64,000 nucleotides of DNA from Epithemia pelagica (taxonomy: Eukaryota > Bacillariophyta > Bacillariophyceae > Surirellales > Surirellaceae). The number at the start of each line of letters is the position of its first letter. Within the stretch, counting starts at the first letter, position 1. A program made the position numbers and the translations under genes. This document shows, in pieces, positions 1-9,502 of this stretch. Below the pieces are notes generated by a model. It did not search any database, was not told where the DNA came from, and worked only from the letters and a program-made list of their open reading frames with translations. The DNA lies in NCBI GenBank assembly GCA_946965045.2, contig OX337238.1:2728001-2792000 (forward strand), given 5' to 3'.

Positions 1-170
1 CGAACAGCATTGCCGCAAAACGGAAACGGTTTTCACGCGTGCGTACCAAAAACAGCTTGGAAGACAGAAAAGCATCTGGATCCATGTCACTGTCGCAGGA
101 GTGGCAGACTCGGAAACAGGACATACGCCAATCCCTGGCGTCTGCAGCTTCTCGAAACAAGGCGGGCGAG
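1..170 (-). CDS. Possible 3' fragment of an unrecognised gene (window edge)
   Basis: The minus strand is open from about position 170 to the left edge and reads in one frame SPALFREAADARDWRMSCF, then a CHSC motif, then a basic/hydrophobic stretch ending FRFAAMLF at the edge. The amino-acid composition looks protein-like, and CxxC with a nearby Cys could bind metal. No start is visible in this frame: upstream it passes into a W/V-rich stretch that looks like non-coding sequence, so an exon boundary near 175 is possible. I do not recognise the family. It could equally be a chance open frame. Confidence 0.28.
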
Positions 171-175
171 ACACA

Positions 176-1495
176 CACCCAAACTCTCCACGCCCAACAT
201 GATTGCAAAAACTGCACAAATGTCCATCGACCTTCCATCGACGACAACGACAAACGACACACGCAACTCAAAAGAAAGAAAACAGAAGCGCCACTAGCCA
301 CGAACCAAACAAGACAAAGGCATTCAAGACAGAGGTCTTTATGCTTTTGATCACTACGGCGTTGCCTACCTAGTTGACAGGGGCTGCAGATGCGAAGGAG
401 GATCGACGAAACCTTTCGGACTTGCCGCCATCGCGATGGTTGGTGGTGTGGCCCATCGACTTGCCATCAATCATCCATGGTCTTGTTTCTGTAAGGTGCT
501 TGCTGATTGTCATTCCTTTTCTTCCACGATTCGATGATTGTCGTTGCTGCAAATAGAAACGTTTGTCTGGGACTCGTTTGGCTTGGAGCGACGATAGGCA
601 CCTTTTCTTTATTGATGGATGGATTGGAACTTGATATGACCGTAGAATTCGTGTCGTAAGACTTGTCTAGTGCTTTGTATTCTGTTGCTGCACTTGTTGT
701 AGTTGTGTCTATGGTGGAGAGCGTTGGTGGCATGTGGATCAACGGGGCAATGGGTTTGTCCGGCCCGAATCCTGGAACCTGGAACAGCCATGATGATGGT
801 CGGATTGTCACATACTATCTATTCTCATTGTCATCGACGACACGTTTGGTGCAAACAGACATCCATGTGTACGTGTTGGTTTGCTCATCTACAGATAGTG
901 GTTTCACCTTCTTGTTGATGACATCCGACAATTTCTACCAATGGAAAGAATCAATCGCGGTGACTCTGCTTCCCTCATCTGCTCTATCGTTTTTGAGATG
1001 TCTGCTCGGAGGAAACAACCTCAAGCATATCTAAACATGCGTTATACAGCGCTCTTTGTTTGACTGCAAAGTTACTGCAGCAACGAGGAGAACCTCGTTC
1101 GTTTGTGTGTGTGATCTACAACTTTTTCATGTCGCAGTCGTGCTTCAACGCTGACCCAAAAATGGGCGAGGATTCGTATTTCGTGCTCTAGTAGTCATCC
1201 TTTTTATGGTTTTGTTAGTGATGTTTGTCGTCTGGAACAAACGCTCTATAGGGTTCCTCGTTGTTGTAGTTGTTCTTCTTGTTGTCGGGCTTGTGGTGGT
1301 TCGGCACAAGAATCTATATCTATCGCACAATACAATATAGACTCTGGAATAGTAGTAGCACATGGAATCTCTCTGGTTCTTCTTCTTCTTCTTCTTCGTT
1401 GGGTGCAAGTTCGAACAAAGAGTAGGAACAACCAGAGACTATACAGTTGACACTGGCTGTCAACAAACGCTCTCGTAGAGCTGTAGTTGTTCTTC
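176..1495. other. Intergenic, no supported gene
   Basis: I see no convincing gene here. A 123-codon plus-strand frame at 663-1034 starts with a hydrophobic signal-like stretch, but the same DNA is also open on the minus strand and neither reading shows a known motif. The part next to 1495 is the 3' flank of the minus-strand gene ending at 1496, and contains a TTC/TTG-rich microsatellite-like tract around 1378-1400. Confidence 0.4.
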
Positions 1496-3130
1496 TTAGC
1501 GTGGTTCCCCCGAGACTTTTTCGTCTCCTCCTCCTCCTTCTTCTTCCTTGGGCGGTGGGGCACACGATTCAAAAAAGAGTCGATTGTCCACCTCCACGAC
1601 ATTTCGTATGCGGCCACCCGTGGACCAATAACCCTTGCCTCCCCCCAACATGTAGGTCTTCTTTTCCTTGAGTCGCGCCAATCGGGCCTTGACATCCATG
1701 GGAATTCGTTGACAGGACACCATGAAATGATTCTTGGCCATGTTGACGGCGGCTTGGTAGAGTCCCGAAAGCTTGGAGGGATAATAGACGGCACCGGGGG
1801 GTCTCCGGTTGGGTGGAGTAATACTGGCACAATGGCGACACCGGAGTCCCACTTGATTGCGGACAATGGGTCGATTGCGGCCTTGCATGTTGGATTGAAA
1901 GTCGGCTTCCCCGGCGGCAAACAAATCAATTTGTGCTCGTACCAGGCAGTGGTATTCGGACAAGTGTTCTTCGTCCGAGGGAATGGCCAACGGGATCCCT
2001 CCATGCGGAGAGGGGGGAGACGCCGATCGGTGCGAACCACCCCCCGATGTGGGAGGACTGGGTGGATGCTGTGCTCCTCCTCCTTGACTGGCACCCGCCA
2101 CGGAGGACGAATGAGAGGATTGGCGTTCCATGGTGGTGGCGTAGACTTGGTCGGAAGACGACGATCCAATGGCCACATTGGGTGGTACCAGTCTTCGTTG
2201 CATCTCTTCGGGATCGGACGAGGATTCTCCACTCGCTTGATGGCGAATGGGAGAGTGCCACATACCGGCATTTGGATTGGGTGCATGAGTCGTGCTCCCT
2301 CCACTCGAACCGTCTGTTCCACCGGTGGTGGGGGCATCTTCGTGAGCTGCGGATGCGTCATGGGAGGTGGAGGGCAAGAGACTGGGTGCCGGTGAATGCT
2401 CGGGATCGTTGCTGACACTGGGAGGAGGTGCTGGATACGACGACATGTACGTCATGGGGGGAGCCGAAGTAGCCGGAGGAGGACCAGACCAATAAAAGGG
2501 TTGGCCAATCCAGGAATAATAGGGGGGATCTCCGTATTGTGGATGCCAGGGGGCCCACATGTTTCTCGAATGTGCAGCAGCAGCCGCCAATTGTGGATGA
2601 GAGGGAGGTGGTGGTGGTGGGTGATGATGAGGATGAGAAATGGGTGGCGGAAAGGCCATTCCTTCCGTGTAATCCAAAGGTGTGGGTTCCATCCAGGCTG
2701 GTTCTAGGACCTCGTTTTCGGGATGATTTCTCGTAGTAGGGTGGGCCATCACGGGGGGAGGAGGATGAGCCATCATGGAAAGTGATGGATGATAGGCCGC
2801 ACCCATGCTGGTATTGGCGGCCGTACTAGTAGGATGATGACTGGAACTACTAGCCATTTTGGCCTCACCCCCATGAGGATGATGATAGGGAAAGGATCGT
2901 TCGGGGGAAACCGCAATTTGAGTAGTCGATTCCATAATTTCTCGTTCTTCCAAGGCCGCCATTAGCTCATGATGATGATGGTGGTGACGTTGTTGTTGTT
3001 GTTGTTGTGGATCCTCGTCCTCCTCCTCATAGTGTTGTTGTCCGGGGCTGTTTCGACGTCGTTTGCGAGGGACGGGAACATCATAATCGTTGTCATCGTC
3101 TACAGCGGGGGGTCCAGGTGCACGCTTCAT
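1496..3130 (-). CDS. CxxC-containing protein, uncharacterised diatom-type domain
   Basis: This predicts a 544-aa protein. I chose the ATG at 3130 (MKRAPGPP) because the 34 codons upstream are non-conserved-looking and hold no better start. Residues 1-385 are low complexity: an early basic RKRRR cluster that could be a nuclear signal, poly-Gln and poly-His near 45-60, then Pro/Ser/His-rich sequence with PPPPPP runs. Residues about 388-522 form a compact conserved-looking domain: EYHCLVRAQIDLF, then GRNRPIV..QVGLRCRHC (431-434), then GAVYYPSKLSGLYQAAVNM, NHF (His near 468) and a Cys near 473, then GGGKGYW. CxxC plus the later His and Cys could form one zinc site (inference). I have the impression that this domain recurs in diatom proteins of unknown function, several with low-complexity N-termini. 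Role unknown; regulatory or DNA-binding is a guess. The C-terminus is a Gly/Glu-rich tail. Confidence 0.8.
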   Translation of the reverse strand: MKRAPGPPAVDDDNDYDVPVPRKRRRNSPGQQHYEEEDEDPQQQQQQRHHHHHHELMAALEEREIMESTTQIAVSPERSFPYHHPHGGEAKMASSSSHHPTSTAANTSMGAAYHPSLSMMAHPPPPVMAHPTTRNHPENEVLEPAWMEPTPLDYTEGMAFPPPISHPHHHPPPPPPSHPQLAAAAAHSRNMWAPWHPQYGDPPYYSWIGQPFYWSGPPPATSAPPMTYMSSYPAPPPSVSNDPEHSPAPSLLPSTSHDASAAHEDAPTTGGTDGSSGGSTTHAPNPNAGMWHSPIRHQASGESSSDPEEMQRRLVPPNVAIGSSSSDQVYATTMERQSSHSSSVAGASQGGGAQHPPSPPTSGGGSHRSASPPSPHGGIPLAIPSDEEHLSEYHCLVRAQIDLFAAGEADFQSNMQGRNRPIVRNQVGLRCRHCASITPPNRRPPGAVYYPSKLSGLYQAAVNMAKNHFMVSCQRIPMDVKARLARLKEKKTYMLGGGKGYWSTGGRIRNVVEVDNRLFFESCAPPPKEEEGGGGDEKVSGEPR

Positions 3131-4004
3131 GGTGTCTCGTTCAAAAAAGGTGAGTTCAAAATGTAGCCCCCAAACTCCCCACACAACCCACCGTTTGACG
3201 AGGTCGCCACGCGTTTGAGGGACGACTAACACAATTGCCTATCCGGTATAGTGGCGTTACCCTTTGGCCAGAACTCTCTAAGCGCACGAGTTTGTGAGGA
3301 TGTACAACAACACCGAGACTTATACAATAGGTCCAATCAGTGACGACGACTGTGTTTCACCCGCAGATATTATTATGATGCGGCAGGCGGTTTCCATACT
3401 GGAACATTGCAATGGTGATCATCCGAGAATCGTATAAAGAGCGAGCGTAGCTCATGGTCGTGGAAGTGTGCTAGGAATGCAAAGATCTTGGCGGGTAATC
3501 TGCCGTTACGCTTTGGTTTGTCAGACACGGATTCAGATAATAGAATTTTAGCCAATGTCATGATGCGTTGAGAGTCCCGTAACAATCGTTCGCCATGCCA
3601 TTAACTACCAATGGGACTGGTAAAAACCCGTTACGAAGTCGCAGCCTCCTTTTATGTAATAGTTATGGAAGCACGCGCCACATTGGGGACCCAATCGTGG
3701 GACGAAACAAATGTCAGTACGGTTAAAATGGCGTTGGGATGTGGTCTGTTTGGGTATTGCCCACAACGCCTTTTTTAGCTTTCGCAATCTTGTAAAATAC
3801 ATGGATGGCTCGCCTACTGGACGCACCCACGCAGCGTGGCTTGCGTCTCTCGCCAATTCGCTCAGCTCCGCCAAAGCATCTTCCTTCAAAGTGTTGTCAA
3901 TTGTCAACATCATAGACTCACTTTTTCTTGGAACGAGCAGATCCAAAGACACATCTCCCTCCACCAAGACTCTCTTTTTTTTCGGAAAGAAAAAGTATTT
4001 CACC
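3131..4004. other. Divergent promoter region between the CxxC gene and the SIT gene
   Basis: The two flanking genes are transcribed away from each other across these 874 bases. No coding frame here looks real. The SIT reading frame stays open for 98 codons upstream of the chosen ATG, but that extension has no SIT-like sequence and is taken as 5' leader. No clear TATA box or other known element was recognised. Confidence 0.45.
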
Positions 4005-5708
4005 ATGGCTGCTGATATTGGAGCAAATTCGTGCACCATTGTCAAGGCGGTCTACTCGATCGCCTTGTTGATCTTCTCCATCATTGTCGTGATGGCCTTG
4101 ATCTTTGACGAACAGACCAATCTCTCTCAGGATGTTCACCCCGGTTTGGCCTTTGTGTTGATCTGGGTGGCCTTGTTGTGGTTGTCCTTGGTCGAAGGAG
4201 GACAAGCCTCCATGGTTGGTCTTCCCCCCATTGACCGTGAACTCTACCGTGAAAGTCACCCCATCTCTTTCCGTATCTGCGACCACGGACACAAGGGAGA
4301 TAACTTGGACCGTTACCTCATGGGTCGTCAATTCATGGTGTTGGCCTTGGTGTTTGTTATCAACTTGTCTGGTGCACCTATTGAAGACGCTTCTGTGTTG
4401 AGCCTTCCCGATCCTCTTGCCAATGCGTTCCTCAAGTCCGGTTTGGCCATGATCCTCATGACTTGTATGATTGGTCAGCTCAACACTCAGGTCAATGCTT
4501 CGCATTGTATGCTTGACTTTATCAATGACTGGGGTAACTGGTTCACTGTCAAGGTTGCCATGGCCATTGAAGCTTCTGGTTTGTTGCACGCCTCGTACTT
4601 GATTCAAATGATTGTCGCTGGATTGGCCGGCAAGCCCATTGAATCCAACGAAGAACCCCGTGATGCTTTCATGAACATTTTGTTCTGGGGCCGTGTCCTC
4701 ATCTCGGTTGCCATTTTGACCTTTGCCTTTGTCGCTACCTTTGCTGCCTTGTTTGATGGCAAGACCACCATGTGGGACGGTGTACCTGAAGTTGTGGCCG
4801 TTGTCTTGTTCTTCTTGCTCATGGCCGTGGTTGGTATGTTGGAAGGTATGCAAATTGCCTTTTTCGCGGTCGCCAAGTTGACGGATGAAGAACGCAACTC
4901 GTCCGTCTGGGCTTCGCGTACCTGCAATGTCTTGTTTGAAGGCGAAGGTCACAACTTGCCCGGATTCATGGTGGGACGTCAATTGTGCGTCGTGTCCTGT
5001 TTCTTTGTCATTGCTCGTGTCACTTCCATGGATGTCGAAGACGGTGAATCCAATGTCTTGGGTGTGTCGGATGGTGCTCAAGAATTCTTTAATACTGGTT
5101 TGTTGGGTGCCTTGATTACCACCATTGTCGCCTCCATTGCCTGGCAATTGGTGGCCTCGGCCTTTCCGGTTGCCTTTTTGTCGACTCCCATCACCTACGT
5201 GTTGCTTCGCATTTGTTTGTTCTTGGAAGCCACGGGTATCTGTACCGGCGCTTGGGTGTTGGCCGCGATCCACCGCAAGGTTTCGGGTTTCCAACGTGAC
5301 GAAGTCTATGTCGGTACCGCCGAAGAACGTGCGGCCATGCAACATGGTGACAAGGTCAATGGCAAGTCCGATGTCGGTCACTTGGCCGGTGGTGCCTTTC
5401 CCGCCACGCACGATTTGCCCTATTACGAAAGTTGGATTGCCGGTGGTAACTTTTCGGAACGTCGGGCCAAGATTTTGCAAAACATTAGCATTTTGCGTGA
5501 ACAAGTCGATGCCGCCACTTCCATGGACGAAAAGGCCACGTACGAAGCTGCCCTCAAAAAGGAAGTTGCCGCTCTTCGTCATGTCAACCGAGAAGAGGGA
5601 GAATCGGTCCGACATTTGGAAAAGACCAACCCCAGTGCCGCCCCCAAGGAAATTGAAGAGGAGGACGACGAAGATGTCGTCGAAGACGAAGATGTCGAAG
5701 TGGCCTAA
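4005..5708 (+). CDS. SIT: Silicon transporter (silicic acid transporter)
   Basis: This predicts a 567-aa polytopic membrane protein that carries silicic acid across membranes (plasma membrane in characterised diatom SITs) for building the silica wall; the family is sodium-coupled. Diagnostic pairs are present: EGGQ at 64-67 with GRQ at 107-109, and EGMQ at 280-283 with GRQ at 324-326, the inverted-repeat layout of two five-helix halves. About ten hydrophobic spans lie between residues 15 and 425. NLPGFMVGRQLCVVSCFF (317-334) is typical of diatom SITs. The C-terminal cytosolic part has a heptad-like coiled coil (about 485-530) and an acidic end (549-567). The start MAADIGANSC was chosen because the ATG lies in a good context (CACCATGG) and gives the usual family length. 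No intron is needed. Expression is probably silicon- and cell-cycle-dependent, from family knowledge only. Confidence 0.97.
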   Translation: MAADIGANSCTIVKAVYSIALLIFSIIVVMALIFDEQTNLSQDVHPGLAFVLIWVALLWLSLVEGGQASMVGLPPIDRELYRESHPISFRICDHGHKGDNLDRYLMGRQFMVLALVFVINLSGAPIEDASVLSLPDPLANAFLKSGLAMILMTCMIGQLNTQVNASHCMLDFINDWGNWFTVKVAMAIEASGLLHASYLIQMIVAGLAGKPIESNEEPRDAFMNILFWGRVLISVAILTFAFVATFAALFDGKTTMWDGVPEVVAVVLFFLLMAVVGMLEGMQIAFFAVAKLTDEERNSSVWASRTCNVLFEGEGHNLPGFMVGRQLCVVSCFFVIARVTSMDVEDGESNVLGVSDGAQEFFNTGLLGALITTIVASIAWQLVASAFPVAFLSTPITYVLLRICLFLEATGICTGAWVLAAIHRKVSGFQRDEVYVGTAEERAAMQHGDKVNGKSDVGHLAGGAFPATHDLPYYESWIAGGNFSERRAKILQNISILREQVDAATSMDEKATYEAALKKEVAALRHVNREEGESVRHLEKTNPSAAPKEIEEEDDEDVVEDEDVEVA

Positions 5709-5717
5709 ATTGTTGGA

Positions 5718-6309
5718 TCTTTTAGATTTTCTGTGAGTGATGATGCTCAACGACTGCCCAGATTCTACCGGACTGGAGCAGTTTGTTGTATTTGGACGTA
5801 TAAAAACATATTAGTTTGACTTTGAAAGTTACTTTATCTTGACATATGATTAGTTTCTCCACATGTCCGCACCATGGTCCACTTTTGGATGTTGTCTTCC
5901 AGATCGATGGTGATTGCTGATTCACAAACACTCAAAAAAGGGAGAGGTGGAGTGGCATTGCGTTCGCCAAAACAAGCGAGAGACGTTAGACTCGGTAGAC
6001 CGGGCTGGCGCACTCTTTTAGATTTTCTGTGAGTGATGATGCTCAACGACTGCCCAGATTCTATCGGACTGGAGCAGTTTGTTGTATTTGGACGTATAAA
6101 AACATATTAGTTTGACTTTGAAAGTTACTTTATCTTGACGTATGATTAGTTTCTCCACATGGCCGCACCATGGTCCACTTTTGGATGTTGTCTTCCAGAT
6201 CGATGGTGATTGCTGATTCACAAACACACAAAAAAGGGAGAGGTGGAGTGGCATTGCGTTCGCCAAAACGAGCGAGAGACGTTAGACTCGGTAGACCGGG
6301 CTGGCGCAC
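5718..6309. repeat. 296-bp perfect-period tandem duplication in the SIT 3' flank
   Basis: Copy 1 is 5718-6013 and copy 2 is 6014-6309, head to tail with no spacer, both starting TCTTTTAGATTTTCTGTGAG and ending CGGGCTGGCGCAC. By eye the copies differ at about five bases (for example C/T in CTACCGG versus CTATCGG, and T/G in CATGTCC versus CATGGCC), so the duplication is recent. It begins 9 bp after the SIT stop codon, so it contains the SIT 3' UTR and perhaps the polyadenylation region, and it reaches to within 176 bp of the next gene's start. Confidence 0.95.
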
Positions 6310-6484
6310 GCTTGGATCGCGCATTGGACGCGGGTGGTGTCACAGCGTGAGTTGCCGCCGCCATGACAATGGAGATGGAGAGATGGTGGAGAGGGAGGAG
6401 CTCTTGCCATTAGGTGTACATATACAATGGTCACCCCAAACGCACAATACGAATAATAGGCAAACGCGAGAGAGAGAGCAGAAA

Positions 6485-8327
6485 ATGACGGCCCGTAGTC
6501 GAACCAAAGGACCAACGACGACCACGCAGCCAGTTCTTCCTGTGGATCGTTCCAGCAAAGTGTCACAACAACACAATGAGAATGGACCGTTCCTACCACA
6601 CGTGCGAACAAAACGGAAGAAGAACCACCATCATTGTTGTGGTTCCCTGTGGCGCCGTGTTTGTCAGTGGAGGCGAGGGTGGCTGTTGTGGAGGCGGCAG
6701 GGTGGGTATTGGTTGGCAATCTTCCTTCTTCTTTTGGTGTGGCAGGGTTCCAACGGCAGGTCTTGGTGGATCGACACAAACACACACCACGATACTTCAC
6801 AAATGCGTCCTTCCTCCGGTTCCTTCTCGACGTACCAAGAGAACCAAAACAACCAAACGGCGGTGGAAGCAGCAACCACCACCAGAACCAATGCCATGAT
6901 ATCATTATTTCAGGACGTGGTACTGCCGTTGTCGTGTCAGGGCAAGGAACCCTTGTTGGAATTGATGTGGCACGCCAAGACTCATGATGAAGAGGACTCT
7001 CCCATTCTCGACCAGGACAACCACAACGAACAACAGCAACAACAAACCAAAAAGATGCTGTTTGCCATGGCGGACGAATGGTGTCCCCAATTGACGGGGA
7101 CCTGGAACCAAGTGACCGACTTGTATGATCATGACGTTCGTGTCGTGGGCTTGGAAACGTGTCCCACTCGTTCGTCGTCTTCTTCACAACCACCACCATC
7201 CCAATTGCAGATGCAACCACGCGTGGCCGGTTTGTTTCATACCGGTACCAATGCCGTGGCCCGATTGTTGCACCGCAATTATGGTACGACAAATAACAAC
7301 AACAATACGAACAACACGAGTGACTTGTGGGAGGTGCCCTGGGGCAAACATTGTCCGTATGCGCGTCGACACGACTGTCGTTCCACCAACAAGGACAAGG
7401 ACAACCACAATGTAAACGAAAACAACATTATGCCCATTGTCTTGGTACGCGATCCCTTGCGATGGATGCGCAAACTGGTACGTGCGTATGTCACTGGATT
7501 GGAATACCGTACTCGGCATCATGACTCTGGATTCCAAAAGGATAGCACAGATCGTCGTTCTTGTCGTACCAGGTATGTCTCACCGAATCATGGTGATACG
7601 TTTGTTGTGGTCGACCATTGTTTTTCTTGATTTTCTTCTTGTCAAGTGTCAAGTTCCGTACGAGGCGCACTGGCAACGATCCACGGTACGACAGCATTGT
7701 CCCAATTTGATTGCCGAACACGACCACACTGAAACCAATGACCGTACGAGCCATCGAAACAACACACCGGCTCACCCAACCGTCCCCGTCACGGTACAAA
7801 CGTTGGAGGTCACGACCGAGTATCCCTCCTTGCTCGAGTGGTGGATCCAATGGAATACGCAATATTTGCACAGTGCGCACCCTCGTCTCATGATTCGTGT
7901 CGAAGATTTGTGGTTTCATCCCCACACCATTTGGCAACTGGTGGACGATTGTTTGCACGGACGACCAATCTCCACCACATCCACGACACGGCAGCATTCG
8001 TGGTCGTCCCCCAGCGCTAGTAATAGCCACCACAATCCTTTGGTCGTGGCGGAATGGTCGGCCAGCAAAGACCATGGATTTGCCTCCAATTATGGTCGCG
8101 CTTTGCAACGCTATGGAACAGCGGTTGGACGACACAAGGGCTTGTCTCGTGCCGACAAGTTGTATATCAATCACCAACTCATGGTGGGACAGTCGTCCTC
8201 GTCGCTGGCCCAGATCTTTCACTACCCGCTCGTTCCCATTGCCAATCGCACCCAACAGCAGCAGGACAACACCAACAATAACAGCCATCGTCGCCGTACT
8301 CCGTCCCAGTCCAACCCACCAGGGTGA
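6485..8327 (+). CDS. Type II membrane sulfotransferase-like protein, one intron
   Basis: Two exons, 6485-7477 and 7647-8327, join in phase 0 across a 169-bp intron (GTACGT...TCAAG) to give 557 aa. The splice restores VRDPLRWMRKL / CQVPYEAHW, which fits the sulfotransferase 3'-phosphate-binding block better than reading through, which hits a stop at 7630. The N-terminus is basic, with one transmembrane span at about 75-87 (YWLAIFLLLLVW), as in Golgi type II enzymes. VAGLFHTGTNAVARLL (247-262) matches the PAPS 5'-phosphosulfate loop, with HTGTN in place of the usual PKTGT-like sequence, and VRDPLRWM begins at 321. An Asn/Gln-rich insert separates them. The likely role is sulfation of a glycan or protein in the secretory pathway; the substrate is unknown. 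The start MTARSRT is the first ATG downstream of the tandem repeat that keeps the membrane span near the N-terminus. Confidence 0.72.
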
Positions 8328-8693
8328 CGAGAAGAAAAAGGACCACCGAGTAGACTCACGACTGGCGTTTGAGTGCCGACATCCCAGCTTGGATAGAGGA
8401 ATCGCATGGGTCCTACGGAGACACGACAGTTCGTCCTACTCCTTGTCATGGACGGTTTCGTTGTTCCTGCGTACATTTACAAGTCGTCGATCTTGCCGTT
8501 TGGTAAGGAGCGCAGCATGGTCAATGTATGAGTTTCTTTTCTTTCTTTATAACTTTATCTACGATTGCGCCCTATTGGCACTGTAATTTGGGCGTGGCCT
8601 GGTGGGCCATTCTTTGTCTTGGTGAGGAAACGGTTCATTCGTCCATTGGACGACTGCCACAGTGGCTCACGATGCATACTTGCTTAGGAGGGC
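8328..8693. other. Convergent intergenic region, nothing recognised
   Basis: This lies between the ends of the sulfotransferase-like gene and the AdhE fragment. Open frames are present on both strands but none has a recognisable domain. It probably holds two 3' UTRs. Confidence 0.4.
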
Positions 8694-9495
8694 TCATTGT
8701 TCCACGAGGTCCAATGTCTCCTCCGTGGCGGTGGTGCCTGTCGTCACCAGGACGTTGTTGGGTCCGTAAAAGGCTTGGCGCAAGACCTCTTTGAGTTCCG
8801 AAATCAAGGGGAATCGAGGATTGGCCGGGGTACACTGGTCATCAAAGGCCTTGAGAGCAATTTCGTCCAGTTGCTCCAAAAAGGTTTCTTCCGAACATCC
8901 CGCTTCCAAAAACGTCTTGGGAACATTCATGGCCGTGTACATTTCGTACAACTTGTCAATGTACGCTTCCATGTACTCCTTGTCCGTGTGCGCCTTGCCG
9001 TCCTTGAGCAAACCCAAATGACGACCAATGTTGGCATATTGTTCCATGGCCTTGGGATAATCGTAGCCGGGGTACACTCCCATTCGCGTCGGGGTGACTG
9101 AGCTGTTGTAACGAATCACATGGGGCAACAAAATGCCACACGTCAAACCATGGGGCAAGTGAAAGGCGGCTCCCATTTTGTGTGCCAAACTGTGGGCAAT
9201 GCCCAAAAAGCTATTGCCAAAGGCCAAACCCGCCAAGGTGGCACCGTGATGGACGGCACCGCGTGCGTCGATGTTGCCCGTTTCGTACGATTCCACCAAA
9301 TGATCCGTCAAGAGTTTGAGGGCGCGCAATCCATGACCTTGCGTAAAGTCGTTGGCGGCAACGGAAACCAATGCTTCACTTGCATGTGTAATGGCATCAA
9401 TTCCGGCAAAGGCAACCAATCCCTTGGGTAACTTTTCGCAAAAACTGGAATCAATAATGGCAATGTCGGGCGTCAATCGGTACGAAAAGAGGGGA
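8694..9495 (-). pseudogene. adhE (fragment): AdhE copy 1: truncated iron-dependent alcohol dehydrogenase half
   Basis: The minus strand encodes about 266 aa matching the C-terminal part of the alcohol-dehydrogenase domain of bifunctional AdhE, which reduces acetaldehyde to ethanol. Homology starts at HPLFSYRLTPD and runs to the stop at 8694. The iron-ligand motifs are intact: DAITHASE (Asp and His) and HSLAHKMGAAFHLPHG (two His), and FDDQCTPANPRFPLISELK is conserved. The aldehyde-dehydrogenase half, the linker and the GGGSPMD nucleotide-binding region are missing: homology stops near 9495, 8 bp from the start of the divergent alpha-kinase gene. The C-terminal tail differs from AdhE copy 2. 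The frame is clean, so the truncation is either recent or the fragment is still expressed, but it cannot be a complete enzyme. Confidence 0.88.
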
Positions 9496-9502
9496 TGGCC
9501 GA

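Noticed and set aside
1487-2418. Long frames overlapping the CxxC gene (plus 1487-2395, minus 1246-2418)
   Set aside because: Shadow frames of a low-complexity GC-rich gene; the 1496-3130 frame alone carries a conserved-looking domain.
3918-5750. 610-codon open frame on the minus strand opposite the SIT gene
   Set aside because: It mirrors the SIT codon pattern, has Gly/His/Asp-rich nonsense composition and no domain, while the plus strand encodes a clear SIT.
6340-7537. Minus-strand frames opposite the sulfotransferase-like gene (6282-7292 and others)
   Set aside because: Composition is typical of antisense to Gln/Asn/His-rich coding sequence; no motif or conservation.
7478-7630. Reading through the sulfotransferase-like exon 1 to the stop at 7630
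   Set aside because: The extension has no family similarity, and splicing at GTACGT/TCAAG restores a typical sulfotransferase block in phase.
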